Positions 35,153 to 41,747 of a stretch of 45,753 nucleotides of DNA are shown here, one piece after another. How positions within the stretch are numbered: the first letter of the stretch is position 1; each line of letters opens with the position of its first letter. A program made the translations under genes and the position numbers. The notes beneath the pieces were generated by a model, which saw only the letters and a program-made list of their open reading frames with translations, made no database searches and had not been told where the DNA came from. Source of the stretch: Lachnospiraceae bacterium (GTDB lineage Bacteria; Bacillota; Clostridia; Lachnospirales; Lachnospiraceae); the NCBI GenBank assembly GCA_910574745.1, contig CAJTCE010000032.1, positions 1-45,753 on the forward strand. Reading direction: 5' to 3'.

Positions 35153-35519
35153 CGGCTTCACCTACTTTCTGCAAGACTTCAAACTTTAAAGCGGCAAGCT
35201 CGGCTATGGCGGCTCGTACCTCTTGGGAGAGGGCGTTATAGGGTGCGCCGTACTCGTTCAGACAGCGGGCAATCTGATTCAGATTCCCGCCGATTTTCCC
35301 GTACTCGGCTGTGAGATTTCCAACGGCAGAAAGTAATTCATCATTGACCGGGGAAACGGTAATGACCGGGCGTATTCGTGACTTGGTAAGGGCTTGCCGG
35401 ATAAACTCGGCTTGGCTCATTTTGCAGAGGGAAACACGCTCGGAAAACTCGGCGTATTCTTCCTCGGTCAAGCGTGTCTTGATTACCCGGTGGCGGTGGG
35501 GCGTGTTGTATCTTTTCAT
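35124..35519 (-). CDS. mobC: MobC-family mobilization accessory protein
   Basis: A 131-residue DNA-binding accessory factor that helps the relaxase at oriT. The N-terminus KTRLTEEEYAEFSERVSLCK and the segment MSQAEFIRQALTKSRI form the ribbon-helix-helix-like part, and GGNLNQIARCLNEYG is the MobC signature. I start at ATG 35519 with AGGAGG upstream, not at 35564. It overlaps the relaxase gene by about 30 bases. The stem-loops just upstream are the likely oriT. Confidence 0.85.
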   Translation of the reverse strand: MKRYNTPHRHRVIKTRLTEEEYAEFSERVSLCKMSQAEFIRQALTKSRIRPVITVSPVNDELLSAVGNLTAEYGKIGGNLNQIARCLNEYGAPYNALSQEVRAAIAELAALKFEVLQKVGEAVGNVQTYQL

Positions 35520-35561
35520 GGCTGTGAACCTCCTTTCGTGGATGGATTTTTTCAAGCGGCG

Positions 35562-35625
35562 CAAGCCGCAAAAGGCGGGCTTGGGGTGGCAACCCCAACA
35601 AGATTCCCGCAGGACAAATTGAGCC
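35562..35625 (-). other. candidate transfer origin (oriT) upstream of mobC
   Basis: Two strong stem-loops lie between mobC and the intron: TTGGGGT/ACCCCAA with a four-base loop, and GCGGC...GCCGC around GCGGCTTGCGCCGC. Inverted repeats next to mobC are the usual form of oriT in MobC/relaxase systems. They could instead shape the mobC leader. The nick site was not identified. Confidence 0.4.
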
Positions 35626-35662
35626 GATAGGCGAAATTTGGTACTGTGGTAGAATCTTGCTC

Positions 35663-35974
35663 TTAAAAAATGGCGGTTTCCTCTGTGCTGGCTTCCCTCA
35701 ATACCTTTAGTGCCGCAAGCGGGGATTTTGCCAAAACAACAGCGATATTTCTCTCGCTAATACCTACAAACCAGCAAAAAGGAAAATGGACGTTGATTTG
35801 CAGAAATTCCCCCTCATTCCTTACAACACCACGCAAGCCCGAATAGGTGGGAATTTTTGAAAATTTCTTCTCGCTCGCCCTCCACGGACAGCTTGCGGAT
35901 TTGTCAAACGTGAGAGGGAATTTCTTTCTATCCCCTTTGCACGGCATAATACCTACGATTTTTGAAAATGCCAA
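35663..35974 (-). CDS. hypothetical ORF between intron and mobC
   Basis: A 103-codon frame, possibly starting at an internal ATG (MPCKGDRKKF) with AGGT close upstream. The protein has one moderately hydrophobic stretch (NVHFPFCWFVGISERNIAVV) and a helical end (SPLAALKVLREAS). I recognise no family. It starts ten bases from the intron 3' end, so the intron may separate it from its promoter. Coding potential is uncertain. Confidence 0.35.
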   Translation of the reverse strand: MAFSKIVGIMPCKGDRKKFPLTFDKSASCPWRASEKKFSKIPTYSGLRGVVRNEGEFLQINVHFPFCWFVGISERNIAVVLAKSPLAALKVLREASTEETAIF

Positions 35975-35992
35975 AAATGGACGATCGAGTAG

Positions 35993-36065
35993 GAGGAAAT
36001 TTCTCTAATTGAGAAATTTCCGACCTCTCACACCACCGTGCGTACCGTTCGGTACACGGCGGTTC
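35993..36065 (-). ncRNA. group II intron domains V and VI
   Basis: On the minus strand GAACCGCCGTGTACC pairs with GGTACGCACGGTGGT around a GAAC loop (36031-36065), the shape and sequence of catalytic domain V. Domain VI follows, with stem GGAAATTTCTC/GAGAAATTTCC (about 35993-36022) and the branch-point region before the 3' splice site. Confidence 0.75.
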
Positions 36066-36072
36066 AATCAAC

Positions 36073-37356
36073 TTAACAAGTTACTCGCCTTTCGGCGTAG
36101 TAGTCCGACATGGAAACTAATCCAAACCGGGTTAGTCTCTCTTTCGTAACAGCCACATTCATTGCTCCTCTTTGGCATACATAGGCTATTCTTGCCCCTG
36201 TATATGCCGTTGACCACGCATATTTGCGGCTGATACCTAATTTTATCAGGTTCTTTGCTCTATTCTGCGGTGTTTTCCAATGCTTCCATATGCACATACG
36301 AAGCCGGTAGCGGATTTGACTGTCTAGCCGTTCGCATAACCCTTTCATGCTGCCGATTTTGAAATAGTTTATCCATCCTCGGATAAGTTGGTTGAGCTTC
36401 TTGACTTTGTATCCATTGCTCACTCCCCAACTCCTGCATGTGAGTTTCTTCATCTGCTCCCTGAACTTTGCCGCCGCTTTCGGGTGGGGTCTGGCTTTAT
36501 ACCCTTTGGCAAATGAGTCATAGTAGAATCCAAATCCCAGATACTTGATTCCCTTGGGCTTATCCACCTTACTTTTCTCCCCATTTACTTTCAGGCCCAG
36601 CCTTTCTTCGATAAATCGGGTGATGCTCTTCATTACCCGGTCTGCCGCCTGTCTGCTTCCGACCATGATAATCAGGTCGTCTGCGTAGCGGACGAAATCC
36701 AGCCCTCTTGCTTCCAGTTCTTTGTCCACTTCGTTCAGCATGACGTTCGCTAACAGCGGCGAAATATTTCCGCCCTGCGGCGTGCCCACTATGGTATCTT
36801 CATACTCGTCGTCTATCATCACTCCACTGACCAGGAACTTCCTTACTACCGATATGACATCCCCATCCTTGATTGTACGCCCGAAGATAGTCATCAGCTT
36901 GTCATGGTCTACTGTGTCAAAGAACTTTGCAAGGTCAATGTCTACAACCCAGCTGTGTCCGTCATTCATCATCTCTAATGCTTTCAAGACTGCCTGTTGT
37001 GCGCATCGGTTCGGCCTGAACCCATAGCTGTGGTCGTGGAACTGCTCTTCAAATATCGGAGTGAGCACCTGTGCTACTGCCTGCTGCACAAATCTGTCTA
37101 CCACCGTTGGTACTCCGAGTTTTCTTGTCCCGCCCTCTGGTTTGGGTATCTCCACCCTGCGGACTGGCTGCGGCTTATATTTCCTCGTCCGCAGCTTCTC
37201 CCTGATGCTTTCGCCGTTTTCCGAAAGGTATGCGCCAAGCTCTTCGACAGTCATCCCGTCCACGCCTGCCGCGCCTTTGTTCCTTACGACTTGCAGGTAC
37301 GCGGCATTAAGGTTATCCTTGCTCAATACCTGCTCCATGAGACTACTTGTGTCCAT
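36073..37356 (-). CDS. ltrA: group II intron reverse transcriptase/maturase
   Basis: Intron-encoded protein of about 427 residues from ATG 37356, which has AAAGGA upstream; a longer frame to 37446 lacks a ribosome site. RT blocks are present: NKGAAGVDGMTVEEL, RRVEIPKPEGGTRKLGVPTV, HDHSYGFRPNRCAQQA, the active site FVRYADDLIIM and KSKVDKPKGIKYLGF. The maturase X domain follows (LNQLIRGWINYFKIG). The protein ends soon after, with no HNH endonuclease domain. It assists splicing and retrohoming of the surrounding intron. Confidence 0.9.
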   Translation of the reverse strand: MDTSSLMEQVLSKDNLNAAYLQVVRNKGAAGVDGMTVEELGAYLSENGESIREKLRTRKYKPQPVRRVEIPKPEGGTRKLGVPTVVDRFVQQAVAQVLTPIFEEQFHDHSYGFRPNRCAQQAVLKALEMMNDGHSWVVDIDLAKFFDTVDHDKLMTIFGRTIKDGDVISVVRKFLVSGVMIDDEYEDTIVGTPQGGNISPLLANVMLNEVDKELEARGLDFVRYADDLIIMVGSRQAADRVMKSITRFIEERLGLKVNGEKSKVDKPKGIKYLGFGFYYDSFAKGYKARPHPKAAAKFREQMKKLTCRSWGVSNGYKVKKLNQLIRGWINYFKIGSMKGLCERLDSQIRYRLRMCIWKHWKTPQNRAKNLIKLGISRKYAWSTAYTGARIAYVCQRGAMNVAVTKERLTRFGLVSMSDYYAERRVTC

Positions 37357-37836
37357 GCGTTGTTTCCTTTCTGCCCCTTTTGCCTTTGCCGCCTTTGAAG
37401 TCATCGACAGGCGTATGCTCTGGCTACGAAGTGGAACGTACTTCAACTGATTGATTGTTCAGCCCTTCGCTCCATTCCCATTACAGGAACTTCTTCACTA
37501 CTATGGCTTCTGCTGACTCCTCACAGTTCGTTGTTACTACGGCTGATGAGACCGCCTGTGAGACCTCCACGCTTAAGGTGCGCACTCTTTCCCCTCACCT
37601 ATCCGCCACATCTACTCGTACTTCCGGCAACTTTTGGACTTCATCTCTTTTGGCAGACTTATCCGTATTTCCGAGCCTTATATGTGATTTCTGTCCGTCG
37701 GACCAAGGGTTTGCCTACAGCTTCCTTCAGATTCCACCTCACGATGGACACCCTTGCTGTTCAGCTATACACTTCCTCGTTGCCCAGGCGTGTTCGGGAC
37801 TTTCACCCGTTAGAGCGCGCCCATGGCGCGCAAACC

Positions 37837-37869
37837 AAAAAAACAGGAAACCTTTTCTTGATTTCCTGT
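37837..37869 (-). terminator. terminator of the sigma/HTH operon, intron target
   Basis: On the minus strand ACAGGAAA and TTTCCTGT (37862-37869 with 37843-37850) form an eight-pair stem followed by a run of seven T. It ends the operon of the HTH_16 gene. The group II intron begins a few bases beyond the T run. Confidence 0.8.
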
Positions 37870-37898
37870 CTTGGTGTGCCGTTTCTATGTAGCGGCGG

Positions 37899-38123
37899 TT
37901 ATTCAGTTTTGTGGTATGGCTGTTCATCAAAACGGAACTTGAACAATGCGGCAACAAGCCGGGATTTTATACTGTCCTCGGTATCTCTGTCGATATGCCC
38001 GTTTTCAATGGCGGCGATTCGGATTCGCTTGCTGTAATGCCGTAAAACCTCGTCCACGGCTTCCGGCTCGCCGCTGGTCGCCCGGACAATCGTTTCATAG
38101 GGTAAAAGGTTCGGATTCCCCAT
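37899..38123 (-). CDS. HTH_16-type helix-turn-helix protein
   Basis: A 74-residue protein, start [20 protein letters not shown], preceded by GGAGGTG. The segment [20 protein letters not shown] with [10 protein letters not shown] matches the small helix-turn-helix proteins found beside sigma factors in Tn916-like elements. It overlaps the 3' end of the sigma-factor gene by 29 bases. A joint role in controlling element genes is the usual assumption. Its terminator lies 30 bases downstream. Confidence 0.72.
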   Translation of the reverse strand: MGNPNLLPYETIVRATSGEPEAVDEVLRHYSKRIRIAAIENGHIDRDTEDSIKSRLVAALFKFRFDEQPYHKTE

Positions 38124-38553
38124 GTGAAAGCACCTCCATTTCTTTGTGCAGGAGCTGTAAAGTCCTGCGGATTTGATACCCGGTGGTACTCCGGCAGCGT
38201 CCGTACATTTCCCCGATTTCCTGCTGTGTGTAATGCCCGAAAAAGTAAAAGAAAATGATTTCCCGGTTCTTCTCTGGCAGGGATAACAGGGCAGCGGCAA
38301 GCTCCCCATTGGTGAGGATAACTGTCTGACCGCATACCGTAATGGGGTATTCTTCATAGGGTGCTTCAAAATATTCGTCTGTTGTGCCTAATGGGTAAAA
38401 CTTTTCTTCTGTGAGGTATTCAAGGGATATTTCCTTTTGCCGCCGCCTGCTCCTGTCACGCCATGCGTTGATAGCCGCAAAGCGTATGACGGTCTTGCAA
38501 TAGCCGTTGAAAGTATACATGATGTGTTCTCTGTATGCTTCTGTGCAAGGCAT
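38095..38553 (-). CDS. sigma-70-like regulator (Tn916 Orf7-type)
   Basis: A 152-residue protein with a small region-2-like N-terminus (YREHIMYTFNGYCKTVIRFA) and a region-4 helix-turn-helix (LLSLPEKNREIIFFYFFGHY, then TQQEIGEMYGRCRSTTGYQI). Such short sigma-like proteins in Tn916-related elements control transfer or excision genes. AAAGGGGG is nine bases before the ATG. The M56 peptidase gene ends 40 bases upstream on the same strand. Confidence 0.78.
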   Translation of the reverse strand: MPCTEAYREHIMYTFNGYCKTVIRFAAINAWRDRSRRRQKEISLEYLTEEKFYPLGTTDEYFEAPYEEYPITVCGQTVILTNGELAAALLSLPEKNREIIFFYFFGHYTQQEIGEMYGRCRSTTGYQIRRTLQLLHKEMEVLSHGESEPFTL

Positions 38554-38593
38554 AAGCGATTCCCCCTTTCTCCCACATGGGGCGGTGCGTAGT

Positions 38594-40363
38594 TTACAGT
38601 TCCGTATATGAAATTTGTGTTCCGTTATAGTTAATAGTTAAGGACACATTTTGCTGAATCTCAAGCAGTACATAGTTTCCAGTTGTAGTACCCATATCAA
38701 AAACATTTACCGTACCACTATTACGGTCTGTGTAAATTTCCGGCTGGAAAGTGTAATTGTAAGGCAAGCCGCCAAAATAGATATATTGATACCCGGCACT
38801 TTTAATTACATACCATGTTTCTGTATCGCAAGAGCTTATAATATCCCTAAGTTCTTCTGAAAGTTCTTCCTTTGTTACTCTGACACTTCTTCCAATATTT
38901 TGGTCTTTTAACGGCACATCTGAATTATCAAGTGAATCTTCTTTTTCCAGTGGCACTTCTAATTGGTTGTCCGGTGAATACTCGTCCATATCATAAAGCA
39001 ATTCATCTGCTTCTGATTCTGTAAGATATTCAACATTTGTAATGGAATTATTTTTATCCCGTAACACACGCAAATCTATACTTCCCTCGTTATCAAAAAT
39101 AAAATTTTCAAAAGAGCCATTCATTCGTAAGTCCATAAAAATTCTGACACGTTCACCGTGATAGTAGTAAATACCGTCTGTGACAGTGATTCCATGCTGT
39201 GCGTATTCTGTGGAATATTGATTCTCCGTTTTCTCTGTTTTATTTTCAGTTTCTTTTATATTTCTATCCGATTCGGTTTTTATTGATACTTCATTCGGCT
39301 TGCCATTATCTTTCAAAACTAAGTTATTGTTAGTCGCAGGAGAGGCGGCATACGCACCAGTCACAAAAAAACAAACGCAAACTAAAACAGAGAAAATAGC
39401 GGTAATGGCAATAATGCCCTTTGATTTTTTCTTAAATTTCATAATAGCACCTAACCTTTCTTTTAACTGTTCTGCTCCCTCTGTCAAAGTGACAGAAGCT
39501 AAAGAACTTTTGTAGAGATTGTTTGACTGCAAAAAGGAAATCAGAGTATCTCCATATTCACGCCTTGCTTTGTCGTCAAGTATGGATATAACTTTTTCAT
39601 CACATGACAATTCACAAGATTTATTCACTTCCTTTTCCAACAAATATACAAAAGGATTGAACCAATGGGCGCAGACAACAATCTGTATCAGCCATTTGTA
39701 GAACATATCCCTCTGCTTGTAGTGAATCAGCTCATGCACAAAGATATAAGACAATTCTTTATCGTCCAATTCGCAGGCTGGTAAAACAATTCTTGCACGA
39801 AAGAAGCCAATCATTATAGGGGAAGCAATCAACGGATTGCGGGATAGCTCCACTCTTGTTTTGATATTCAGTTTTTCTTCACAATCAGATAGCAAATTCA
39901 AGGTTTTAATATCCGATACTTCTGTACTACCCGCTTTGATGTATTGGATAAAGCCTTGGTAAATCGTTATCTTACGCACAAATAGAACCAATGCAAATAC
40001 TGACCAGATAAAAAACAGGCAGACGTATCTGTTAAATGGCTCACGCATAGCGGCGGCTATATCCCGGTCTGCCTGTATTGGCTCTGTTTTACTGTTATCT
40101 GTATTTGCGGGAGCTGGTACATTCGGGCTTGTAGGGATTTCATTTGTTATCACTGTTGTGCCGGGCTTTTCAAACAGGCTCCCAACAATCGTAGTATCGG
40201 GAGTAAAAGGAAGTAAAAACCGCAACGCAACAATTATCCAGATATAGTATTGCCATCGCTTGCTGAATCTGCTTTTATATAGCGGTTTCAATCCCAAAAT
40301 GAGAAGTAATAACAGTGTGCCGGAAACAGACAGCGACAATAATATTTTCATAAATTCATTCAT
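38594..40363 (-). CDS. BlaR1/MecR1-like M56 membrane metallopeptidase with novel sensor domain
   Basis: Signal-transducing membrane protease of 589 residues from ATG 40363 (GGAGAAAAG upstream; the stop of blaI overlaps it by eight bases). Three membrane helices surround the M56 zinc-protease domain with motif FVHELIHYKQRD (His210, Glu211, His214) and the downstream Glu in NKSCELSCDEK. A fourth helix (about 317-338) leads to an extracellular domain of ~250 residues. That domain is not a penicillin-binding domain: no SxxK or KTG is seen. It has an Asn/Glu-rich linker and a beta-rich end (SAGYQYIYFGGLPYNYTF). The protease should cleave the BlaI-like repressor on sensing an unknown signal. Confidence 0.83.
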   Translation of the reverse strand: MNEFMKILLSLSVSGTLLLLLILGLKPLYKSRFSKRWQYYIWIIVALRFLLPFTPDTTIVGSLFEKPGTTVITNEIPTSPNVPAPANTDNSKTEPIQADRDIAAAMREPFNRYVCLFFIWSVFALVLFVRKITIYQGFIQYIKAGSTEVSDIKTLNLLSDCEEKLNIKTRVELSRNPLIASPIMIGFFRARIVLPACELDDKELSYIFVHELIHYKQRDMFYKWLIQIVVCAHWFNPFVYLLEKEVNKSCELSCDEKVISILDDKARREYGDTLISFLQSNNLYKSSLASVTLTEGAEQLKERLGAIMKFKKKSKGIIAITAIFSVLVCVCFFVTGAYAASPATNNNLVLKDNGKPNEVSIKTESDRNIKETENKTEKTENQYSTEYAQHGITVTDGIYYYHGERVRIFMDLRMNGSFENFIFDNEGSIDLRVLRDKNNSITNVEYLTESEADELLYDMDEYSPDNQLEVPLEKEDSLDNSDVPLKDQNIGRSVRVTKEELSEELRDIISSCDTETWYVIKSAGYQYIYFGGLPYNYTFQPEIYTDRNSGTVNVFDMGTTTGNYVLLEIQQNVSLTINYNGTQISYTEL

Positions 40364-40730
40364 TTTCTTTTCTCCAAAACGATTCAATTTCTTTCAACTC
40401 GTCTGCTGAAAGAATATCCTGCCGCAACAAAGTTGACACTAAATTTTTCACATTCCCGCCGTAGACTTTATCAAGAAAGCTGTGGGTCTGCATGGTCTGA
40501 TATTCTGCTTCTGTTACCATAGCCACATACTCATTCTTCCTGCCGATTTTTTTGACTTTTAAGAACTTTTTTTCTCCTAATCGGGAAAGCAGTGTGAGTA
40601 CGGTATTATTCTTCCATTCGTTCTTGTCTTTCTCCAATTCCTCCATGATGACGGAGTATAAAGCTGCCCCTCCATTCCTCCAAATGATTTTCATTAGTAC
40701 CAATTCGGATTCAGAAATTTGCTGTGCCAT
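40356..40730 (-). CDS. BlaI/MecI-family repressor
   Basis: A 124-residue winged-helix repressor (Penicillinase_R family): ISESELVLMKIIWRNGGAAL, then NNTVLTLLSRLGEKKFLKVK and the dimerization tail YGGNVKNLVSTLLRQ. It is normally inactivated by proteolysis through its M56 partner, encoded next with an eight-base overlap. AGGAGG precedes the ATG. Two copies of an 18-bp repeat lie in its own promoter (40747-40791), which fits autoregulation. No beta-lactamase gene is present, so the regulated target is probably the operon itself or genes elsewhere. Confidence 0.87.
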   Translation of the reverse strand: MAQQISESELVLMKIIWRNGGAALYSVIMEELEKDKNEWKNNTVLTLLSRLGEKKFLKVKKIGRKNEYVAMVTEAEYQTMQTHSFLDKVYGGNVKNLVSTLLRQDILSADELKEIESFWRKENE

Positions 40731-40746
40731 TTTGTCCTCCTTTTAC

Positions 40747-40798
40747 CTTAACATTTTGTGGGTGTATGAATATCTTAACACTTTGTAGGTGATAATGC
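40747..40798 (-). promoter_or_regulatory. promoter and tandem BlaI operator-like repeats
   Basis: CTTAACATTTTGTGGGTG (40747-40764) and CTTAACACTTTGTAGGTG (40774-40791) agree at 16 of 18 positions with a 27-bp period. Each carries an ACA-N3/4-TGT type dyad on the minus strand, like BlaI operators. A -35 TTGCAT and -10 TAAGAT 17 bases apart overlap the upstream copy, so repressor binding would block the promoter. Confidence 0.55.
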
Positions 40799-40867
40799 AA
40801 TACCCTAAAGGAAATTTAAGAATTTATAAAAAGATATGAAAGATAGGGGGGGATTCCGTAGTAGTCG

Positions 40868-41018
40868 GCACTGTGCGTAATGTGCATAACTTGCTATCTT
40901 ATGGAGTTGTGGGAAAGTCTGTTTGCAGAATGTGGGAAAGCTGCACTTTAGCTTTTCCATGTTCTGTGAACGGACTTTTCCATGACGGAATAGCAAGTTA
41001 TACACATTTCCACGGTGC
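40868..41018. repeat. 151-bp imperfect inverted repeat (giant hairpin) near the IME right end
   Basis: Outer arms GCACTGTG and CACGGTGC frame long complementary stretches: ATAACTTGCTAT with ATAGCAAGTTAT, GGGAAAGTCTGTT with AACGGACTTTTCC, CAGAA with TTCTG, and GGGAAAGCT with AGCTTTTCC, around a short loop near 40945. The reading frames that cross it show no family features and look like by-products of the repeat. It could be a non-autonomous element, a replication or transfer origin, or a structured RNA. Confidence 0.75.
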
Positions 41019-41094
41019 TTGTCTTTTGGTCTTTGGTTTCTTTGGTTCGGAATAGTGTGGTGCTGGCGGTCTATCTCTTGTTTTCGGTTGCTTG

Positions 41095-41111
41095 CTTCTT
41101 TACCGTACATG
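41095..41111. repeat. IME right terminal repeat
   Basis: CTTCTTTACCGTACATG is the inverse counterpart of 28781-28797 (14 of 17). It is followed within about 15 bases by IS1380 transposase coding sequence. Confidence 0.6.
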
Positions 41112-41119
41112 AGCATTTA

Positions 41120-41496
41120 TCAATGTCATCAAACTGAAGGAGTGTATCTTCGTCCATACGGTTGAAAAATCTTGACAATGTTGGCTGTGAAGCCAGACTG
41201 TTCTTTTCAAGAATGGCATTGAAAACAGGATCAAGGGTCAGTTCATCAGCGCAGTCATCCTTAAAATATGCAGAGATGATCTGATAGATCATCTGCATAA
41301 GATTTTCGTCATCTTTGTGGAAGCGGACCGACTTATCATTGGTTTTGAAATTCTTTTTGATCAGCCTGGTAAAGCCGGTCTTTGCAGCGAATTCTTTTAT
41401 CAGAAGAAGACCTGCATCGGAGGATAGATCGCCTCCATCAAAATTTATTTTAATCTGTCTATTGCTTTTCAGTGATAAGGTGTTTAAAATATCCAT
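41120..41496 (-). pseudogene. IS1380 transposase, N-terminal part
   Basis: Start codon at 41496 behind AAGGAG. The protein opens MDILNTLSLKSNRQIKINFD and continues GGDLSSDAGLLLIKEFAAKT, the family N-terminus, up to SRFFNRMDEDTLLQFDDI. It then runs into IME sequence and stops at 41071. The rest of the transposase lies at 27958-28783. Joining the two across a GA-centred crossover leaves the frames one base out of register. Confidence 0.85.
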
Positions 41497-41646
41497 AAAG
41501 GGCTCCTTTGTGTGATGATTAAGACGTTGAACACCTTAATTTTACCACAACTGGATGCTCTTTTTTATTCACTTAACAGATAAAATGCAATAAACAGCTT
41601 AAATACAGTAACCACGTGGCTTTCAGCCACTTTCACGGCACAGCCG

Positions 41647-41659
41647 TGAATAATTCAGG
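41647..41659. repeat. IS1380 terminal inverted repeat, right
   Basis: TGAATAATTCAGG is the exact inverse of the left terminus (27805-27817). It abuts the 3' remnant of a plus-strand gene. Confidence 0.8.
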
Positions 41660-41747
41660 ATTAGTTAATTTTCTTGAAAAAATGGAAGATTCGATTGAAG
41701 AATCGTTTGATCCGGATCAACCCTGTGAGTTGCAAGGAGGAGCATAA
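41660..41747 (+). pseudogene. 3' remnant of a gene cut by IS1380
   Basis: An open frame of 28 codons runs from the IS end to a TAA at 41745: LVNFLEKMEDSIEESFDPDQ then PCELQGGA. Its composition is protein-like, and the ribosome site of the next gene (GGAGGA) lies in its last codons, as in an operon. The 5' part of the gene is not at the other IS edge, which holds a different, minus-strand gene. The family is unrecognised. Confidence 0.55.

Larger units (their letters stand above)
35984..37831 (-). mobile_element. group II intron, full length (about 1.85 kb)
   Basis: The 3' end is given by domain VI and the terminal CCTCCTACTCGAT (35984-35996 on the minus strand), the common 3' end of bacterial group II introns. 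The 5' end is placed at GCGCGCCATGGGCGCGC (37831 inward), one base off the GTGCG consensus. The RNA scaffold surrounds a single reverse transcriptase gene in domain IV. It sits a few bases downstream of a Rho-independent terminator, the target preference known for class C introns. Confidence 0.8.
28781..41111. mobile_element. integrative mobilizable element with TnpX-type serine recombinase (about 12.3 kb)
   Basis: Inserted in the IS1380 transposase gene. The ends are imperfect inverted repeats, CATGTGAGATAAAGAAG on the left and the inverse of CATGTACGGTAAAGAAG on the right (14 of 17 match), both containing a GA dinucleotide as in Tn4451/Tn5397-type elements. On the minus strand in order from the right: BlaI, M56 peptidase, sigma factor, HTH_16 protein, a group II intron, MobC, relaxase, two conserved small proteins, RepA, DnaC-like loader, TnpW, serine recombinase. 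There are no VirB4 or coupling-protein genes, so it would need a helper for transfer. The backbone is visibly GC-rich. Confidence 0.82.
27805..41659 (-). mobile_element. IS1380-family insertion sequence, split by an IME
   Basis: The termini are CCTGAATTATTCA (27805-27817) and its inverse TGAATAATTCAGG (41647-41659). The C-terminal part of an IS1380-type transposase lies next to the left end, and the N-terminal part, with the family start NFDGGDLSSDAGLLL, next to the right end, both on the minus strand. The two parts together would make one normal transposase gene. About 12.3 kb of IME sequence separates them. No matching 4-5 bp target duplication is seen at the outer edges. Confidence 0.82.

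Noticed and set aside
29123-35630. Many plus-strand open frames across the IME
   Set aside because: They arise from the GC-rich composition opposite well-supported minus-strand genes.
37455-38037. Plus-strand open frames over the intron 5' region
   Set aside because: They lie in the folded RNA part of the group II intron and opposite the HTH_16 gene; no family similarity.
40805-41116. Open frames on both strands through the large inverted repeat
   Set aside because: They follow the hairpin arms, have no ribosome sites, and encode no recognisable domain.
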